DNA from: Haemophilus sp. CCUG 60358
GTDB lineage: Bacteria > Pseudomonadota > Gammaproteobacteria > Enterobacterales > Pasteurellaceae
Direction of reading: 5' to 3'
Assembly: GCF_001679485.1 (NCBI RefSeq)
Contig: NZ_LZOZ01000019.1
Span: forward strand, 124,001 to 188,000
DNA length: 64,000 nucleotides
In this document: piece after piece, positions 21,164 to 32,769 of the stretch
Layout: each line of letters starts with the position of its first letter
Position numbering within the stretch: position 1 is the stretch's first letter
Translations under genes and position numbers: made by a program
The notes under the pieces: model-generated
Told to the model about the DNA's origin: nothing
The model's input: the letters and a program-made list of their open reading frames with translations, nothing else
The model's database searches: none

Positions 21164-22228
21164 ATGAATTTACAAAAACTTTTACTGACTCGTCGTTTCT
21201 TTTCTACCCTTGCATTCTTTTCCATGCAAACGGTATTTTTCATCTATTTACAAGGAAAAGGCTTAAGTAACAGTGAAATAGCCTTTTCACTCTCGTTGCT
21301 TTTCTTCTGCAATCAAGCATTAGCCATTTTAGCCGGTATCTGGGGCGATCGTTTTGGACTGGCCAAAATAATGTTGCTTGGATGCTTTTTAGATGTGATC
21401 GCCTATATTTTCTTTCTCTCTGCAGACAATTACATTCTGCTTTTAATTGCCACTACCTGTTTTGGCTTAGGCAGCTGTTTGTTTGGTACCAATGCGAAAG
21501 CCTGCCTATTGGTGCTCGCAGGCGAAGAATACAAAGAGAAAACTCGATTACAGGGAAAATATTTAAAAGTCTCCTCTATGTCGTCTATGTTTGCACCTTT
21601 GTTAGTGATTCCTTTTATCAAATACAATCATATTGAATGGTTGATTTGGGTCTGCTTTGCTATGGAAGCGGTTCTCTTTGCCTTAATGGTAAAACCGTTT
21701 TATCAAATCCAAACTTTGCAAACCTTAGTGAAATTTCGCTTTGCCCAAATAAAAGAAATCATCACCAAAGAATTTTTATTTGTGCATTTGATGTTGTTTA
21801 TTCCCCTTTCCATTGCAACCTCATTCTTTGTGATCTTCCCGTTCCTGTTTGATAACAAATTAGGGATGCCAGAACACGCCCCCATTGCACTTTTTGTGAA
21901 TGGTTTACTGACAGTCTCATTACAAAGTTATTTTTCTCGAAAAATTAATTTAACGATTAAACAAACCTTATGGGTGGCGCCAATCCTGGCTGTGGGTATT
22001 ATCTTGCCTTGGTTTATTACGTTGAAATATATTTCTGTGGTTTCCGCTTACATTTACTTAGTCATCTTCACGGTGATTGAAGTCTATGCCTTAACAGCAA
22101 TGGCGAATTTATTAGTAAAATTTGATAATGGTACCAACCGAGGTTTTATCTTTGGCTCATCACGATTATTGCTTTCTATCGCAACAGTTATCGTCATGAA
22201 CCTAGTGCCACATTTATTTTTATTGTAA
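21164..22228 (+). CDS. MFS transporter, substrate unknown
   Basis: A 354-residue hydrophobic protein with about ten to eleven predicted membrane helices, shorter than the usual 390-420 residues. The loop after helix 2 carries a GDRFG form of the MFS motif A (GIWGDRFGLAK). The family resembles small multidrug or metabolite MFS proteins, but no residue gives the substrate. The ATG follows a T-rich stretch and lacks a strong ribosome site, so the start is less certain. It is convergent with cysB across a USS-type hairpin. Confidence 0.78.
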   Translation: MNLQKLLLTRRFFSTLAFFSMQTVFFIYLQGKGLSNSEIAFSLSLLFFCNQALAILAGIWGDRFGLAKIMLLGCFLDVIAYIFFLSADNYILLLIATTCFGLGSCLFGTNAKACLLVLAGEEYKEKTRLQGKYLKVSSMSSMFAPLLVIPFIKYNHIEWLIWVCFAMEAVLFALMVKPFYQIQTLQTLVKFRFAQIKEIITKEFLFVHLMLFIPLSIATSFFVIFPFLFDNKLGMPEHAPIALFVNGLLTVSLQSYFSRKINLTIKQTLWVAPILAVGIILPWFITLKYISVVSAYIYLVIFTVIEVYALTAMANLLVKFDNGTNRGFIFGSSRLLLSIATVIVMNLVPHLFLL

Positions 22229-22271
22229 AAAAGAGCGGTCAGAATTCGCCTTAAATTCTGACCGCCCTTTT
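22229..22271. terminator. USS-like bidirectional terminator between the MFS gene and cysB
   Basis: AAAAGAGCGGTCAGAATT pairs with AATTCTGACCGCCCTTTT with one mismatch. Both arms are near-USS variants. Confidence 0.8.
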
Positions 22272-22283
22272 ATTTTTGCTATT

Positions 22284-23267
<984 letters not shown>

Positions 23268-23270
23268 CTA

Positions 23271-24281
23271 TTATTTTTTATAGCGTTTACTTAACTCAGT
23301 ATAACGTTTTACTGCTTTACGAATTTGACCTGATTTTGGTCGACGACGAGGTTTGGTTACGTCTAATTTGGTTTCGGTTTCTGGTGGTAAGCCCACTAAC
23401 TCACGTAGATAGTTGACGTTTTCCAGATCCATTTCTTCCCAGCCACCACGCGGTAAGCCTTTCATTAGCTTAATGTTGCCGTAACGAATGCGAATTAAGC
23501 GACTCACCTGAATACCTTGTGATTCCCATAGACGACGCACTTCACGATTACGACCTTCCATTAGAGTCACGTCGTACCATTGGTTAATCCCAACACCGCC
23601 CGCAAATTTGATTTCTTTGAAATTGGCTGGACCATCTTCCAACTGCACACCTTTACGTAAACGCGCTAACATGGCATCGTCCACTTGACCAAATACACGC
23701 ACGGAATATTCACGTTCAACTTCACGGCTTGGGTGCATTAAACGGTTAGCTAATTCACCATCTGTCGTGAAAAGTAATAAGCCCGAAGTATTAATATCTA
23801 AACGACCGACTGCAATCCATCTTGCGCCATTTAAGCGTGGTAAACGATCAAATACAGTTGCACGACCTTCAGGATCGCTGCGGGTACAAAGTTCGCCTTC
23901 TGGTTTGTAATACATTAATACACGGCATACTTCTTTTTGTGCTTGTTGAAGGTTGATGATTCGACCATCAATACGCACTTTTACACCAGAATGTACATCA
24001 ATACGATCGCCAAGAGTCGCCATTTTGCCATCGACACTCACACGGTTTTCAGCAATCATCGCTTCAATTTCACGACGAGAGCCTTGCCCTGCACGCGCAA
24101 GCACTTTCTGTAATTTTTCACCTTCTACAGTAGATTGACGCGATGGTCTAGCTACCTTAGCTTTAGGGGTTGATTTGATGTCAGAATTGACCGCACTTTT
24201 ACGATCTTTACGCTCAAAGTGCGGTTGCTTTCCCGCTTGTTTTTCACGTTCTTGTCTGACTGATTTTTGAATAGGTTTCAT
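23271..24281 (-). CDS. rluB: 23S rRNA pseudouridine(2605) synthase
   Basis: A 336-residue protein. A lysine/arginine-rich N-terminal tail (about 1-50) is followed by an S4 RNA-binding domain ([17 protein letters not shown]) and the RsuA-type catalytic domain with the aspartate in [13 protein letters not shown] (about residue 170). The basic C-terminal tail ([14 protein letters not shown]) is typical of RluB rather than RluE or RluF. It makes pseudouridine 2605 in 23S rRNA. It lies between yciO and cysB on the same strand. Confidence 0.92.
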   Translation of the reverse strand: MKPIQKSVRQEREKQAGKQPHFERKDRKSAVNSDIKSTPKAKVARPSRQSTVEGEKLQKVLARAGQGSRREIEAMIAENRVSVDGKMATLGDRIDVHSGVKVRIDGRIINLQQAQKEVCRVLMYYKPEGELCTRSDPEGRATVFDRLPRLNGARWIAVGRLDINTSGLLLFTTDGELANRLMHPSREVEREYSVRVFGQVDDAMLARLRKGVQLEDGPANFKEIKFAGGVGINQWYDVTLMEGRNREVRRLWESQGIQVSRLIRIRYGNIKLMKGLPRGGWEEMDLENVNYLRELVGLPPETETKLDVTKPRRRPKSGQIRKAVKRYTELSKRYKK

Positions 24282-24320
24282 CTGTTTTCCTTTGTCGCTT
24301 TCCCAAGCGTCTAAAATAAG

Positions 24321-24944
24321 TTAAATGAAAGGATCGGTACTACCACTTCCTTCACGTAAAATTACTGGCGATTCTTCCGTTAAATCTACCACCGTTGTTG
24401 GCTCTTGACCTAAATAGCCACCATGAATAATTAAATCCACTTGACGTTCTAAACATTCACGAATCTCTTCTGGATCGGAATAAGTCATATGTTCATTATC
24501 AGGCAACATCAGTGAGCAAGATAGAATCGGTTCACCTAATGCTTTCAATAAATCCAAAGCGATTTGGTTATCCGGCACACGCAATCCAATGGTCTTGCGT
24601 TTTGAGGTCATTAATCGGCGTGGAAGTTCTTTCGTTGCCGTTAAAATAAAGGTGTAACGTCCCGGCGTATTGTTTTTAATTAAACGATAAGCCGAATTGC
24701 TCACCGTTGCGTAGGTTGAAAGCTCGGATAAATCGCTACATACCAACGTAAAATTATGCCCTTCTGGCAATTTACGAATCGCAATAATACGATCCATCGC
24801 ATGTTTATCACCGATCATACAGCCTAAGGCATAGCCCGAATCTGTCGGGTACACAATGACACCACCTTTACGTAAGATTTCTACCGCTTGATTAATCAAA
24901 CGCGCTTGCGGATTTTCAGGGTGGATATAGAAAAATTGGCTCAT
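24321..24944 (-). CDS. yciO: YciO family (Sua5/YrdC-like) protein
   Basis: A 207-residue YrdC-fold protein. VIVYPTDSGYALGC (about residues 29-42) and TPGRYTFIL mark the nucleotide-binding pocket. YciO is related to TsaC/Sua5, which makes threonylcarbamoyl-AMP for tRNA modification, but its own role is less clear. The length fits YciO; Sua5 is longer. It is followed by rluB on the same strand with a 39-bp gap, so the two probably share a transcript. Confidence 0.88.
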   Translation of the reverse strand: MSQFFYIHPENPQARLINQAVEILRKGGVIVYPTDSGYALGCMIGDKHAMDRIIAIRKLPEGHNFTLVCSDLSELSTYATVSNSAYRLIKNNTPGRYTFILTATKELPRRLMTSKRKTIGLRVPDNQIALDLLKALGEPILSCSLMLPDNEHMTYSDPEEIRECLERQVDLIIHGGYLGQEPTTVVDLTEESPVILREGSGSTDPFI

Positions 24945-25017
24945 AATTTTGTCCTTAAAAAACTGACGAGATTATACACCGATTTAGATGTAGTTATAAG
25001 AATTTGTTATAAAAAAA

Positions 25018-25051
25018 GACCGCACTTTGAAAACGAATCCAAAGTGCGGTC
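25018..25051. terminator. USS-pair terminator after sucCD
   Basis: GACCGCACTTT and AAAGTGCGGTC around a 12-base loop, with a T-run on both strands. Confidence 0.85.
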
Positions 25052-25066
25052 AATTTTTTAAGTAGT

Positions 25067-25936
25067 TTATTTCAACAATTCACGGAGGGCTGAACCGATT
25101 TCAGCAAGACTTCTCACTGTCTTCACGCCAGCTGCTTCAAGTGCAGCAATTTTATCTTCTGCCGTTCCTTTTCCACCGCTGATAATCGCTCCAGCGTGTC
25201 CCATACGCTTGCCTTTTGGTGCCGTCACGCCAGCGATATAAGCCACTACAGGTTTTGTCACATGAGATTTAATAAACGCAGCAGCCTCTTCTTCTGCTGA
25301 GCCACCGATTTCGCCAATCATCACGATAGCTTCAGTTTCAGGATCTTCTTGGAAACGTTTTAGAATATCAATGAAGTTGGATCCTGGAATAGGATCGCCA
25401 CCGATCCCTACGCAAGTAGATTGACCAAAACCTTCATCTGTTGTCTGTTGTACCGCCTCATAGGTCAACGTACCTGAGCGAGAAACAATGCCTACTCGGC
25501 CTTTTTTATGGATATTCCCTGGCATAATACCAATCTTGCATTCATCTGGTGTAATCACGCCTGGGCAATTCGGCCCGATCATCACGACACCCGTTTCATT
25601 TAATTTTTGTTTCACTAACAACATATCCAATGTTGGAATACCTTCTGTAATACAAACTACTAACTGAATGCCTGCATCAATGGCTTCAAAAATTGCATCT
25701 TTACAAAATGGTGCTGGTACATAAATCATGGTTGCCGTAGCGCCTGTCGCTTTTACTGCTTCACGTACTGTATTAAATACTGGTAAACCTAAGTGCGTAG
25801 TTCCGCCTTTATTCGGTGAAATCCCACCGACTAACTTTGTACCATAAGCCAATGCTTGCTCACAGTGAAATGTCCCTTGCGCACCGGTGAAACCTTGGCA
25901 AATTACTTTTGTGTTTTTATTAATTAAAATCGCCAT
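25067..25936 (-). CDS. sucD: Succinyl-CoA synthetase alpha subunit
   Basis: A 289-residue protein with an N-terminal CoA-binding fold ([19 protein letters not shown]) and the active-site histidine in [12 protein letters not shown] (about residue 247). With SucC it makes succinyl-CoA or, in reverse, ATP/GTP plus succinate. It starts 2 bp after the sucC stop, so the two are translated from one message. Confidence 0.97.
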   Translation of the reverse strand: MAILINKNTKVICQGFTGAQGTFHCEQALAYGTKLVGGISPNKGGTTHLGLPVFNTVREAVKATGATATMIYVPAPFCKDAIFEAIDAGIQLVVCITEGIPTLDMLLVKQKLNETGVVMIGPNCPGVITPDECKIGIMPGNIHKKGRVGIVSRSGTLTYEAVQQTTDEGFGQSTCVGIGGDPIPGSNFIDILKRFQEDPETEAIVMIGEIGGSAEEEAAAFIKSHVTKPVVAYIAGVTAPKGKRMGHAGAIISGGKGTAEDKIAALEAAGVKTVRSLAEIGSALRELLK

Positions 25937-25938
25937 GA

Positions 25939-27105
25939 TTATTCTCCTTTTGCTGCTTTCACTGCCGCTTGTGCAGCTTCCTGTAAAGTATGCGCTGCAA
26001 TTAAATTTACACCACTTTCGGCTAAAATTGCTCTGCCTTGCGGAGCATTGGTTCCTTCTAATCGAACCACAACGGGCACTTTTACACCGATTTCTTGAAT
26101 CGCCGCAACAACCCCTTCAGCAATAAGATCGCAACGTACGATTCCACCAAAAATATTCACTAAGACAGATTTCACATTTTTATCCGTGAGAATAATTTTG
26201 AAGGCTTCAGCTACACGCTCTTTCGTTGCACCGCCACCCACATCAAGGAAGTTTGCTGGATTACCGCCATATAATTTCACGATATCCATGGTTCCCATAG
26301 CTAGTCCGGCGCCATTAACCATACAGCCGATATCACCTTTCAAGGCGACATAGTTAAGCTGATATTTTTCAGCTTCTGCTTCACGAGAATCACTTTGACT
26401 TAAATCGCGTAAGGCTAGCAAATCAGGATGACGATAAAGTGAGTTATCATCAATGCCTACTTTCGCATCGAGACAAATTAAGTGACCTTCTTTCGTCACC
26501 ACGAGTGGATTCACTTCAACTAAAGAAAAATCTTTTTCGATAAAAAGCTGCGATAATTTCACAAAAATAGCAGCAAATTGTTTATTTTGCTCACCATTTA
26601 AGCCAAGTTTAAAGGCTAATTCGCGACCTTGATATGGCATACCACCAACCAAAGGATCAATGGCAACTTTATGGATTAGCTCAGGCGTTTCTCTTGCCAC
26701 ATCTTCAATATTCATGCCTCCAGCTGAAGACGCCATAAAAACGACTTTCTGTGAAGCACGATCAATCACTGCCCCTAAGTAGAGTTCTTTATCAATCTGG
26801 CAAGTTTCTTCAATATAAATGCTATTAACGGGTTGGCCTTTTTTATCGGTTTGGAAGGTCACTAAATGTTGTCCAAGCCATTTATCCGCAAAAGCACGCG
26901 CTTCTTCGGTATTATGTACAAGTTTCACACCACCAGCTTTTCCACGTCCACCTGCGTGAACTTGACATTTCGCTATCCAAACATCGCCATTTAGCTGAAA
27001 GAGCGCCATTTCAGCTTCATCTGCTGTTTGACATACGACTCCTTCACTCACAGGCAAATCATATTGCTTAAAAAGCTGCTTGGCTTGGTACTCATGTAAA
27101 TTCAT
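25939..27105 (-). CDS. sucC: Succinyl-CoA synthetase beta subunit
   Basis: A 388-residue ATP-grasp protein ([19 protein letters not shown] start; [14 protein letters not shown] and [11 protein letters not shown] in the C-terminal half). It binds the nucleotide and succinate and pairs with SucD. It leads the sucCD operon. The 144 bp upstream also hold the promoter region of the divergent permease. Confidence 0.97.
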   Translation of the reverse strand: MNLHEYQAKQLFKQYDLPVSEGVVCQTADEAEMALFQLNGDVWIAKCQVHAGGRGKAGGVKLVHNTEEARAFADKWLGQHLVTFQTDKKGQPVNSIYIEETCQIDKELYLGAVIDRASQKVVFMASSAGGMNIEDVARETPELIHKVAIDPLVGGMPYQGRELAFKLGLNGEQNKQFAAIFVKLSQLFIEKDFSLVEVNPLVVTKEGHLICLDAKVGIDDNSLYRHPDLLALRDLSQSDSREAEAEKYQLNYVALKGDIGCMVNGAGLAMGTMDIVKLYGGNPANFLDVGGGATKERVAEAFKIILTDKNVKSVLVNIFGGIVRCDLIAEGVVAAIQEIGVKVPVVVRLEGTNAPQGRAILAESGVNLIAAHTLQEAAQAAVKAAKGE

Positions 27106-27183
27106 ATTTCCTTCCTATTTTGATGTTGTTTAGCGAAACAAACAAAAATTTGACCGCACTTTGTTTTATTTTAAATTCTGGGC

Positions 27184-27211
27184 TTGCTCTTTACATATTG
27201 AGTTATATACT
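27184..27211 (+). promoter_or_regulatory. Predicted sigma-70 promoter of the permease gene
   Basis: TTGCTC, a 16-bp spacer, then TATACT. An inverted repeat TTCTGG (27176-27181) and CCAGAA (27215-27220) surrounds it and could be an operator. I see no TPP riboswitch here. Confidence 0.4.
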
Positions 27212-27249
27212 GAGCCAGAATAACCACAATCCATGTTAAGGATAATAAC

Positions 27250-28428
27250 ATGCAAACAAAAAAATCAAGCAATCTTGCGATTGCGCTCATTTGGTTTACT
27301 GCTGCTATTTCAATGGCAGAAATTCTCACGGGTACTTGGTTTGCTCCTCTAGGGTGGCAACAAGGTTTAATTGCCATCGTCGTTGGGCACTTTATTGGTG
27401 GTTCGATGTTTTTCTGTGCAGGTTACATCGGTGCAAAAACCCAAAAAAGTGCCATGAAAACGGTACAAATATCATTTGGTGAAAAAGGTTCTGCGCTTTT
27501 CTCTTTACTCAATGCCATGCAACTGATGGGATGGACTGCTGTCATGATTTATATGGGGGCTGAAGTCATTTCTATCTTAAATCAAACAGCTGATGCTTCC
27601 ATCTTTCCATTCCTTACACTTGGCTTAGGCATACTCATCATACTTTGGCTACTGCTCGGCTTCACTAAATTAGGTATCTTCAAAAGCCTCTCACTTGTCA
27701 CCATGTTTTTACTGATGCTGTGGCTAAGTATTCAAGTAGCTAATAAACCATTTATTGCCATGGACGTTGCACAAAATATTAAATTTGGTACTGCTGTAGA
27801 AATTGCTGCCGTCATGCCACTTTCTTGGTTACCAGTAGTATCTGACCACACGAAGAACAGCGAAACACCATTTAAAACGACCGCACTTTCAACGCTAACT
27901 TATACCGCGACCAGCTGCTGGATGTATGCTCTCGGCTTAGGTGCAGCATTAGTGACCGGTAAATCTGAAATCTCACAAATTCTTTCTCTTGCTGGTGTAA
28001 GTGTTATCGGCGTATTAATTGTGATCGCCTCTACCATGATTAACACTGCACTTCCCGCCTATTCCACCGGCATGAGTTTAAACAATATTTTCCCTCAATT
28101 AAAAGTCACGCCAATCTCCGTACTTACCGTGATTGTGGGCATTATATTAGCCTCAACCTTACCAGTGACAGAATACGAACATTTCTTGTTCTTTATTGGT
28201 TCAGTATTCGCGCCAATGATCGCTGTGCTTATCGCTGATTTCTTTGTGCTTAAACAGCATGATGTTAAAAAATCAGTTGATAGTGTTGGACTCGGCGTTT
28301 GGTTTGTCGGCTTCGTACTCTATCGTTTCCTTATGGAAAAAGGTTGGGAAACCGATTTAGGTCTGACTTTCCCTGTTATCATCATTACCTTTATCTTAGC
28401 AATCTTAGTACGCAAAATAGCTAAATAA
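27250..28428 (+). CDS. Cytosine/HMP-type permease (CytX-like, NCS1 family)
   Basis: A 392-residue membrane protein with about twelve predicted helices and the NCS1/codB layout. In several bacteria CytX proteins are tied to thiamin precursor (hydroxymethylpyrimidine) uptake, so this is my leading guess; cytosine or another purine/pyrimidine is possible. No thiamin gene is next to it, and no TPP riboswitch can be seen upstream. It is inserted in opposite orientation between sucC and sucB. A USS lies in the coding region. Confidence 0.75.
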   Translation: MQTKKSSNLAIALIWFTAAISMAEILTGTWFAPLGWQQGLIAIVVGHFIGGSMFFCAGYIGAKTQKSAMKTVQISFGEKGSALFSLLNAMQLMGWTAVMIYMGAEVISILNQTADASIFPFLTLGLGILIILWLLLGFTKLGIFKSLSLVTMFLLMLWLSIQVANKPFIAMDVAQNIKFGTAVEIAAVMPLSWLPVVSDHTKNSETPFKTTALSTLTYTATSCWMYALGLGAALVTGKSEISQILSLAGVSVIGVLIVIASTMINTALPAYSTGMSLNNIFPQLKVTPISVLTVIVGIILASTLPVTEYEHFLFFIGSVFAPMIAVLIADFFVLKQHDVKKSVDSVGLGVWFVGFVLYRFLMEKGWETDLGLTFPVIIITFILAILVRKIAK

Positions 28429-28451
28429 AGATTAGATTTTAATGATAGAAA

Positions 28452-28470
28452 GGCGGGCATTGTTCCCGCC
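28452..28470 (+). terminator. Terminator of the permease gene
   Basis: GGCGGG, a 7-base loop, then CCCGCC followed by TTTT. Confidence 0.85.
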
Positions 28471-28494
28471 CTTTTATTCACTTCAATATAAAAA

Positions 28495-28523
28495 AGGCTT
28501 TTCCCCTCAAAAGAGAAAAGCCT
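28495..28523 (-). terminator. Terminator of sucAB
   Basis: AGGCTTTTC and GAAAAGCCT around an 11-base loop. Reading on the minus strand, a T-run follows the stem after sucB. Confidence 0.85.
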
Positions 28524-28529
28524 GTGTGC

Positions 28530-29756
28530 TTAAATTTCTAATAATAAACGAGTTGGATCTTCCAATAAGTCTTTAATCGCCACTAAAAAGCCGACTGATT
28601 CACGACCATCAATTAAACGGTGGTCATAAGATAAGGCCAAATACATCATCGGACGAATCACAACTTGGCCATCTACCGCAACCGGGCGCTCTTTGATGGC
28701 ATGCATGCCTAAAATTGCACTTTGCGGTGGATTGATAATTGGTGTGGACATTAAAGAACCAAATACGCCACCATTAGTAATGGTGAAGTTACCGCCTGTT
28801 AAATCTTCAACGGTTAATTTACCATCACGGCCTTTTTCTGCTAGTGCTTTAATTTGTTTCTCAATATCCGCCATACTGAGTTTATCGCAGTTGCGTAATA
28901 CCGGTGTTACCAAACCACGCGGCGTTGAAACGGCAATGCTAATATCAAAATAGTTGTGATACACAATGTCATCACCGTCAATTGAGGCATTCACTTCTGG
29001 ATAACGTTTTAACGCTTCAACTACAGCCTTAATGTAGAAAGACATAAAGCCTAAACGTACACCATGCTGTTTCTCAAATTTCTCGCCGTATGTTTTACGT
29101 AATTTCATAATCGGCTGCATATCCACTTCATTGAATGTAGTGAGCATTGCGGTGGTATTTTTCGCTTCCAATAAACGTTCCGCAATACGTTTACGTAAAC
29201 GGGTCATTGGTACGCGTTTTTCTGAACGAGAGCTATATGCCACGGTGCTAATGGTATTCTGCTCTGTTGCCACATCTTGTTTTGCTTTTTGAGCATCACG
29301 TTTTGCCACTTCACGCGCAATATCTTCACGGGTAATACGACCACCCACACCAGAACCTTGAATTTTCTCTGCATCTAAATCGTGTTCAGCTAATAAACGA
29401 CGAATAGCTGGACCTTGATCAGCTGAATTATTATGACTATTTTCAATGGCTGCTCTTTGACGATCAGCAGGTGTTGGCTCATTGTCTTTCACTGTTTCAG
29501 TTGAAATATCGCCAGCCTGTTGGGTAGAAAGTTTACCTAAAAGCTGTTTACTTACTACGGTTGCACCTTCTTCTTGAAGAATTTCAGTCACTACGCCATC
29601 GCTTAAGGCTGGTACTTCAAGTACCACTTTATCTGTTTCAATTTCTACTAATACTTCGTCACGTTTTACCGTCTCACCAACTTTTTTATGCCATGTTGCA
29701 ACAGTTGCATCCGCAACGGATTCCGGTAAATCTGGAACAAGAATTTCAATTGTCAT
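28530..29756 (-). CDS. sucB: 2-oxoglutarate dehydrogenase E2 (dihydrolipoyl succinyltransferase)
   Basis: A 408-residue protein with three parts: a lipoyl domain with the modified lysine in [11 protein letters not shown] (about residue 43), an E1/E3-binding domain ([14 protein letters not shown]), and the acyltransferase core with the catalytic [11 protein letters not shown] near the C-terminus. It passes succinyl groups to CoA. It follows sucA by 57 bp. The E3 gene lpd is not in the window and is probably shared with pyruvate dehydrogenase. Confidence 0.97.
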   Translation of the reverse strand: MTIEILVPDLPESVADATVATWHKKVGETVKRDEVLVEIETDKVVLEVPALSDGVVTEILQEEGATVVSKQLLGKLSTQQAGDISTETVKDNEPTPADRQRAAIENSHNNSADQGPAIRRLLAEHDLDAEKIQGSGVGGRITREDIAREVAKRDAQKAKQDVATEQNTISTVAYSSRSEKRVPMTRLRKRIAERLLEAKNTTAMLTTFNEVDMQPIMKLRKTYGEKFEKQHGVRLGFMSFYIKAVVEALKRYPEVNASIDGDDIVYHNYFDISIAVSTPRGLVTPVLRNCDKLSMADIEKQIKALAEKGRDGKLTVEDLTGGNFTITNGGVFGSLMSTPIINPPQSAILGMHAIKERPVAVDGQVVIRPMMYLALSYDHRLIDGRESVGFLVAIKDLLEDPTRLLLEI

Positions 29757-29813
29757 TTTATTTTCCTTTAAATTATTCTTTCTTTAAAAATTACTGAAAT
29801 TTCGACTGCACTT

Positions 29814-32621
29814 TTACAGTGTCAGCGCGTCTTCTACCAATTGTTTTTGCTGTTTGGTGTGTAAAGACATATAACCTACCGCTGGTGAAGCAGAGGCAGG
29901 ACGACCTGCATATTTTAACTTCACATGCTCTGGAAGCGAGCTGTCAAAGTTATGCTTACTACAATACCAAGCGCCTTGGTTTAATGGCTCTTCTTGACAC
30001 CATACATAATCCGTTACATGAGCATAAGGCTCTAACGCTTTCTTCACATCTTCATGTGGATACGGATAAAGCTGCTCAATACGAATAATCGCCACATCTG
30101 TTTGGTTATTCGCTCGACGTTGTTCCAAGAGATCGTAATACACTTTACCTGAGCATAGGACGACTCGTTTAACTTGTTTCGGATCGATGTTATCAATTTC
30201 ACCAATGACTGTTTGGAATGTGCCATTTACTAATTCATCTAAACTTGACACGGCAAGTGGATGACGTAATAAAGATTTTGGTGAAATACCAATTAATGGA
30301 CGACGCATTTTACGGATCGATTGACGACGTAGCATGTGGTAAACCTGTGCTGGTGTAGATGGAATACACACTTGCATATTCTGTTCTGCACAAAGTTGTA
30401 AATAACGTTCTAAACGAGCTGATGAGTGCTCTGGACCTTGGCCTTCATAACCATGTGGTAATAACATCACCAAGCCACACATTCTGCCCCATTTTTGTTC
30501 ACCAGAACTGATAAATTGGTCAATCACGATTTGTGCACCGTTTGCGAAGTCACCAAACTGTGCTTCCCAAATGGTTAATGTTTTTGGATCTGTTGTCGCA
30601 TAACCATATTCAAAAGCCAATACAGCTTCTTCGGATAATACTGAATCCCACACCTCAAAACGACCTTGGTTGGCGTGCAAATGAGTTAATGGCACATAGC
30701 CTGTTCCGTCATTTTGATTATGCACAACTGCATGGCGATGGAAGAATGTACCACGTCCTGCATCTTCACCCGATAAACGAACATTAGCACCTTCATCTAA
30801 TAAGGTTGCGTATGCCATAGTTTCCGCCATACCCCAATCGAACAATTTCTCGCCTTTTGCCATTTCACGGCGATCAGCATAGATTTTTTCGACACGAGGA
30901 TGTGCACGCAAGGTTTCTGGGTATTCACTGACACGCTCCGCTAAAGTTTGGAAACGTTCTTGTGGGAATTTACTTTCGTAAGGGGATGTCCAGTCATAGT
31001 TGAGATATTGCAACCAGTCCATTTGGGCAATATCCATTTCTCGCCATTCTTTCACTACACGATCGCCGTTATCTAAAGCATCACGATAAAGATTCATCAT
31101 CTCGATGGCTTCTTCTTCGGTAATTACCCCTTCAGCAATTAAACGATCTGCATAGACTTTACGTGGCGTTGGATGTTTTTTAATGATGCTATACATCATT
31201 GGTTGAGTGGCTAATGGTTCATCAGCCTCATTATGACCATGACGACGATAAGAAATCAGATCAACGAAAATATCGCGTTTGAATAAATTGCGATATTCCA
31301 CCGCCATTCTCGCCGCAAAAGCCACTGCTTCAGGATCATCACCATTCACATGAATAATCGGTGCCTGAATCATTTTCGCGATATCAGTACAATATTCTGT
31401 TGAACGGGTGTCATTTGGGTTAGAGGTGGTAAAACCAATTTGGTTATTGATCACAATACGGATTGTGCCACCAACGGTATAACCACGTGCATTAGACATA
31501 TTCAAGGTTTCTTGTACAACACCTTGTCCCGCTACCGCGGAATCCCCATGAACAGTAACCGCTAATACTTGATTACGCTCTGTATCATTCTTTTTGGTTT
31601 GACGAGAACGTACAGCACCAATAACTACTGGGCTAACAATTTCTAAATGGGATGGGTTGAATGCAAGGGTTAAATGCACGCGACGCTCACCGACTGCGAA
31701 GTCAGAAGAGAAACCTTGGTGGTATTTCACATCACCTGTACGCTCGCCTGAATGTTTACCCGCAAACTCGTCAAAAAGATCTTCGGGTTTCTTACCGAGC
31801 ACGTTTACTAACATATTTAAACGACCACGGTGTGCCATACCAAACATCACATCTTGTACACCTTGTTTGCTCGCATGACGAATAATTTCTTTCATCAATG
31901 GAATAAAGGCATCACTTCCCTCTAAAGAGAAACGTTTTGCCCCCGGGAATTTTGCACCGAGATAGCGTTCTAAGCCATCTGCAGCGGTCAATTCACTTAA
32001 TAAATTAATTTTTTCTTCTTTGGTAAAGAGCGGTTTATTTAATTGGCTTTCTAATTTGCTTTGTAGCCAACTTTTTTGCTCCATATCTTGAACATGCATA
32101 AACTCAAGACCAATTGAGCCGCAATAGGTCTCTTTCAGCATTTCAGCTAAATCACCTAACTTGATGTTATCGCGATGATAGACGTAGTGATTAATATTGA
32201 AGGTTTCATTGAGATCCTGTTCGGTAAAACCGTGATAACGGTAATCCAATTCAGGTACGGTGGATACTTTCCAGCGATAATAATTGATTGGGTCAAGTTT
32301 CGCTTCTAAATGACCGCGGAAGCGATAAGCATTGATAAATTGGAGGACTTTAACTAATTTGGCACTGGCTTCTGGATCGATAACCGTCACAGCTTCTGTT
32401 GTATTTTCTCTCGCTAAGCGACGGAAATAATCACGGACTGGTGAATGTGGTTGCTCTACTGCGGTTGTTTTCGGCAATGCATCAAACGTAGCACGCCAGC
32501 TTTCATCGACTGAAGATGGATCTTCTAAATAACGTTCGTATAATTCCTCAATATACGATTGATTAGAACCACCCAAAGCGGTTGAAGCCAACCATTCATC
32601 AAAGGCACTGTAATGCTGCAT
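29814..32621 (-). CDS. sucA: 2-oxoglutarate dehydrogenase E1
   Basis: A 935-residue thiamin-diphosphate-dependent decarboxylase, close to the 933 of E. coli. GMAHRGRLNML and HGDSAVAGQGVVQETLNM are the core motifs that bind substrate and cofactor. I use ATG 32621 (MQHYSAFDEWL) with AAGGGT before it; an in-frame upstream extension of 39 codons does not match the family. It is the first gene of sucAB. Confidence 0.96.
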   Translation of the reverse strand: MQHYSAFDEWLASTALGGSNQSYIEELYERYLEDPSSVDESWRATFDALPKTTAVEQPHSPVRDYFRRLARENTTEAVTVIDPEASAKLVKVLQFINAYRFRGHLEAKLDPINYYRWKVSTVPELDYRYHGFTEQDLNETFNINHYVYHRDNIKLGDLAEMLKETYCGSIGLEFMHVQDMEQKSWLQSKLESQLNKPLFTKEEKINLLSELTAADGLERYLGAKFPGAKRFSLEGSDAFIPLMKEIIRHASKQGVQDVMFGMAHRGRLNMLVNVLGKKPEDLFDEFAGKHSGERTGDVKYHQGFSSDFAVGERRVHLTLAFNPSHLEIVSPVVIGAVRSRQTKKNDTERNQVLAVTVHGDSAVAGQGVVQETLNMSNARGYTVGGTIRIVINNQIGFTTSNPNDTRSTEYCTDIAKMIQAPIIHVNGDDPEAVAFAARMAVEYRNLFKRDIFVDLISYRRHGHNEADEPLATQPMMYSIIKKHPTPRKVYADRLIAEGVITEEEAIEMMNLYRDALDNGDRVVKEWREMDIAQMDWLQYLNYDWTSPYESKFPQERFQTLAERVSEYPETLRAHPRVEKIYADRREMAKGEKLFDWGMAETMAYATLLDEGANVRLSGEDAGRGTFFHRHAVVHNQNDGTGYVPLTHLHANQGRFEVWDSVLSEEAVLAFEYGYATTDPKTLTIWEAQFGDFANGAQIVIDQFISSGEQKWGRMCGLVMLLPHGYEGQGPEHSSARLERYLQLCAEQNMQVCIPSTPAQVYHMLRRQSIRKMRRPLIGISPKSLLRHPLAVSSLDELVNGTFQTVIGEIDNIDPKQVKRVVLCSGKVYYDLLEQRRANNQTDVAIIRIEQLYPYPHEDVKKALEPYAHVTDYVWCQEEPLNQGAWYCSKHNFDSSLPEHVKLKYAGRPASASPAVGYMSLHTKQQKQLVEDALTL

Positions 32622-32731
32622 ATCTACCCCTTGTATTACATGATGTTGTCCACCCATTATACATAGGATAAAAAAAGAAATAATCCTCAAATCACACTTT
32701 GTTACAATTTTGTGATCTACTTCAACAAAAA

Positions 32732-32750
32732 ACCGCACATAAAGTGCGGT
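32732..32750 (-). terminator. USS-pair terminator after the helix-hairpin-helix gene
   Basis: ACCGCAC and GTGCGGT around a 5-base loop, then a T-run on the minus strand. Confidence 0.75.
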
Positions 32751-32769
32751 CTGTTTTATCTGAGTTTTC

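Noticed and set aside
27106..27249. A TPP riboswitch before the CytX-like permease
   Set aside because: The conserved CTGAGA and ACCTGATC-type blocks are not present in the right order; only an ACTGAG-like stretch by chance.
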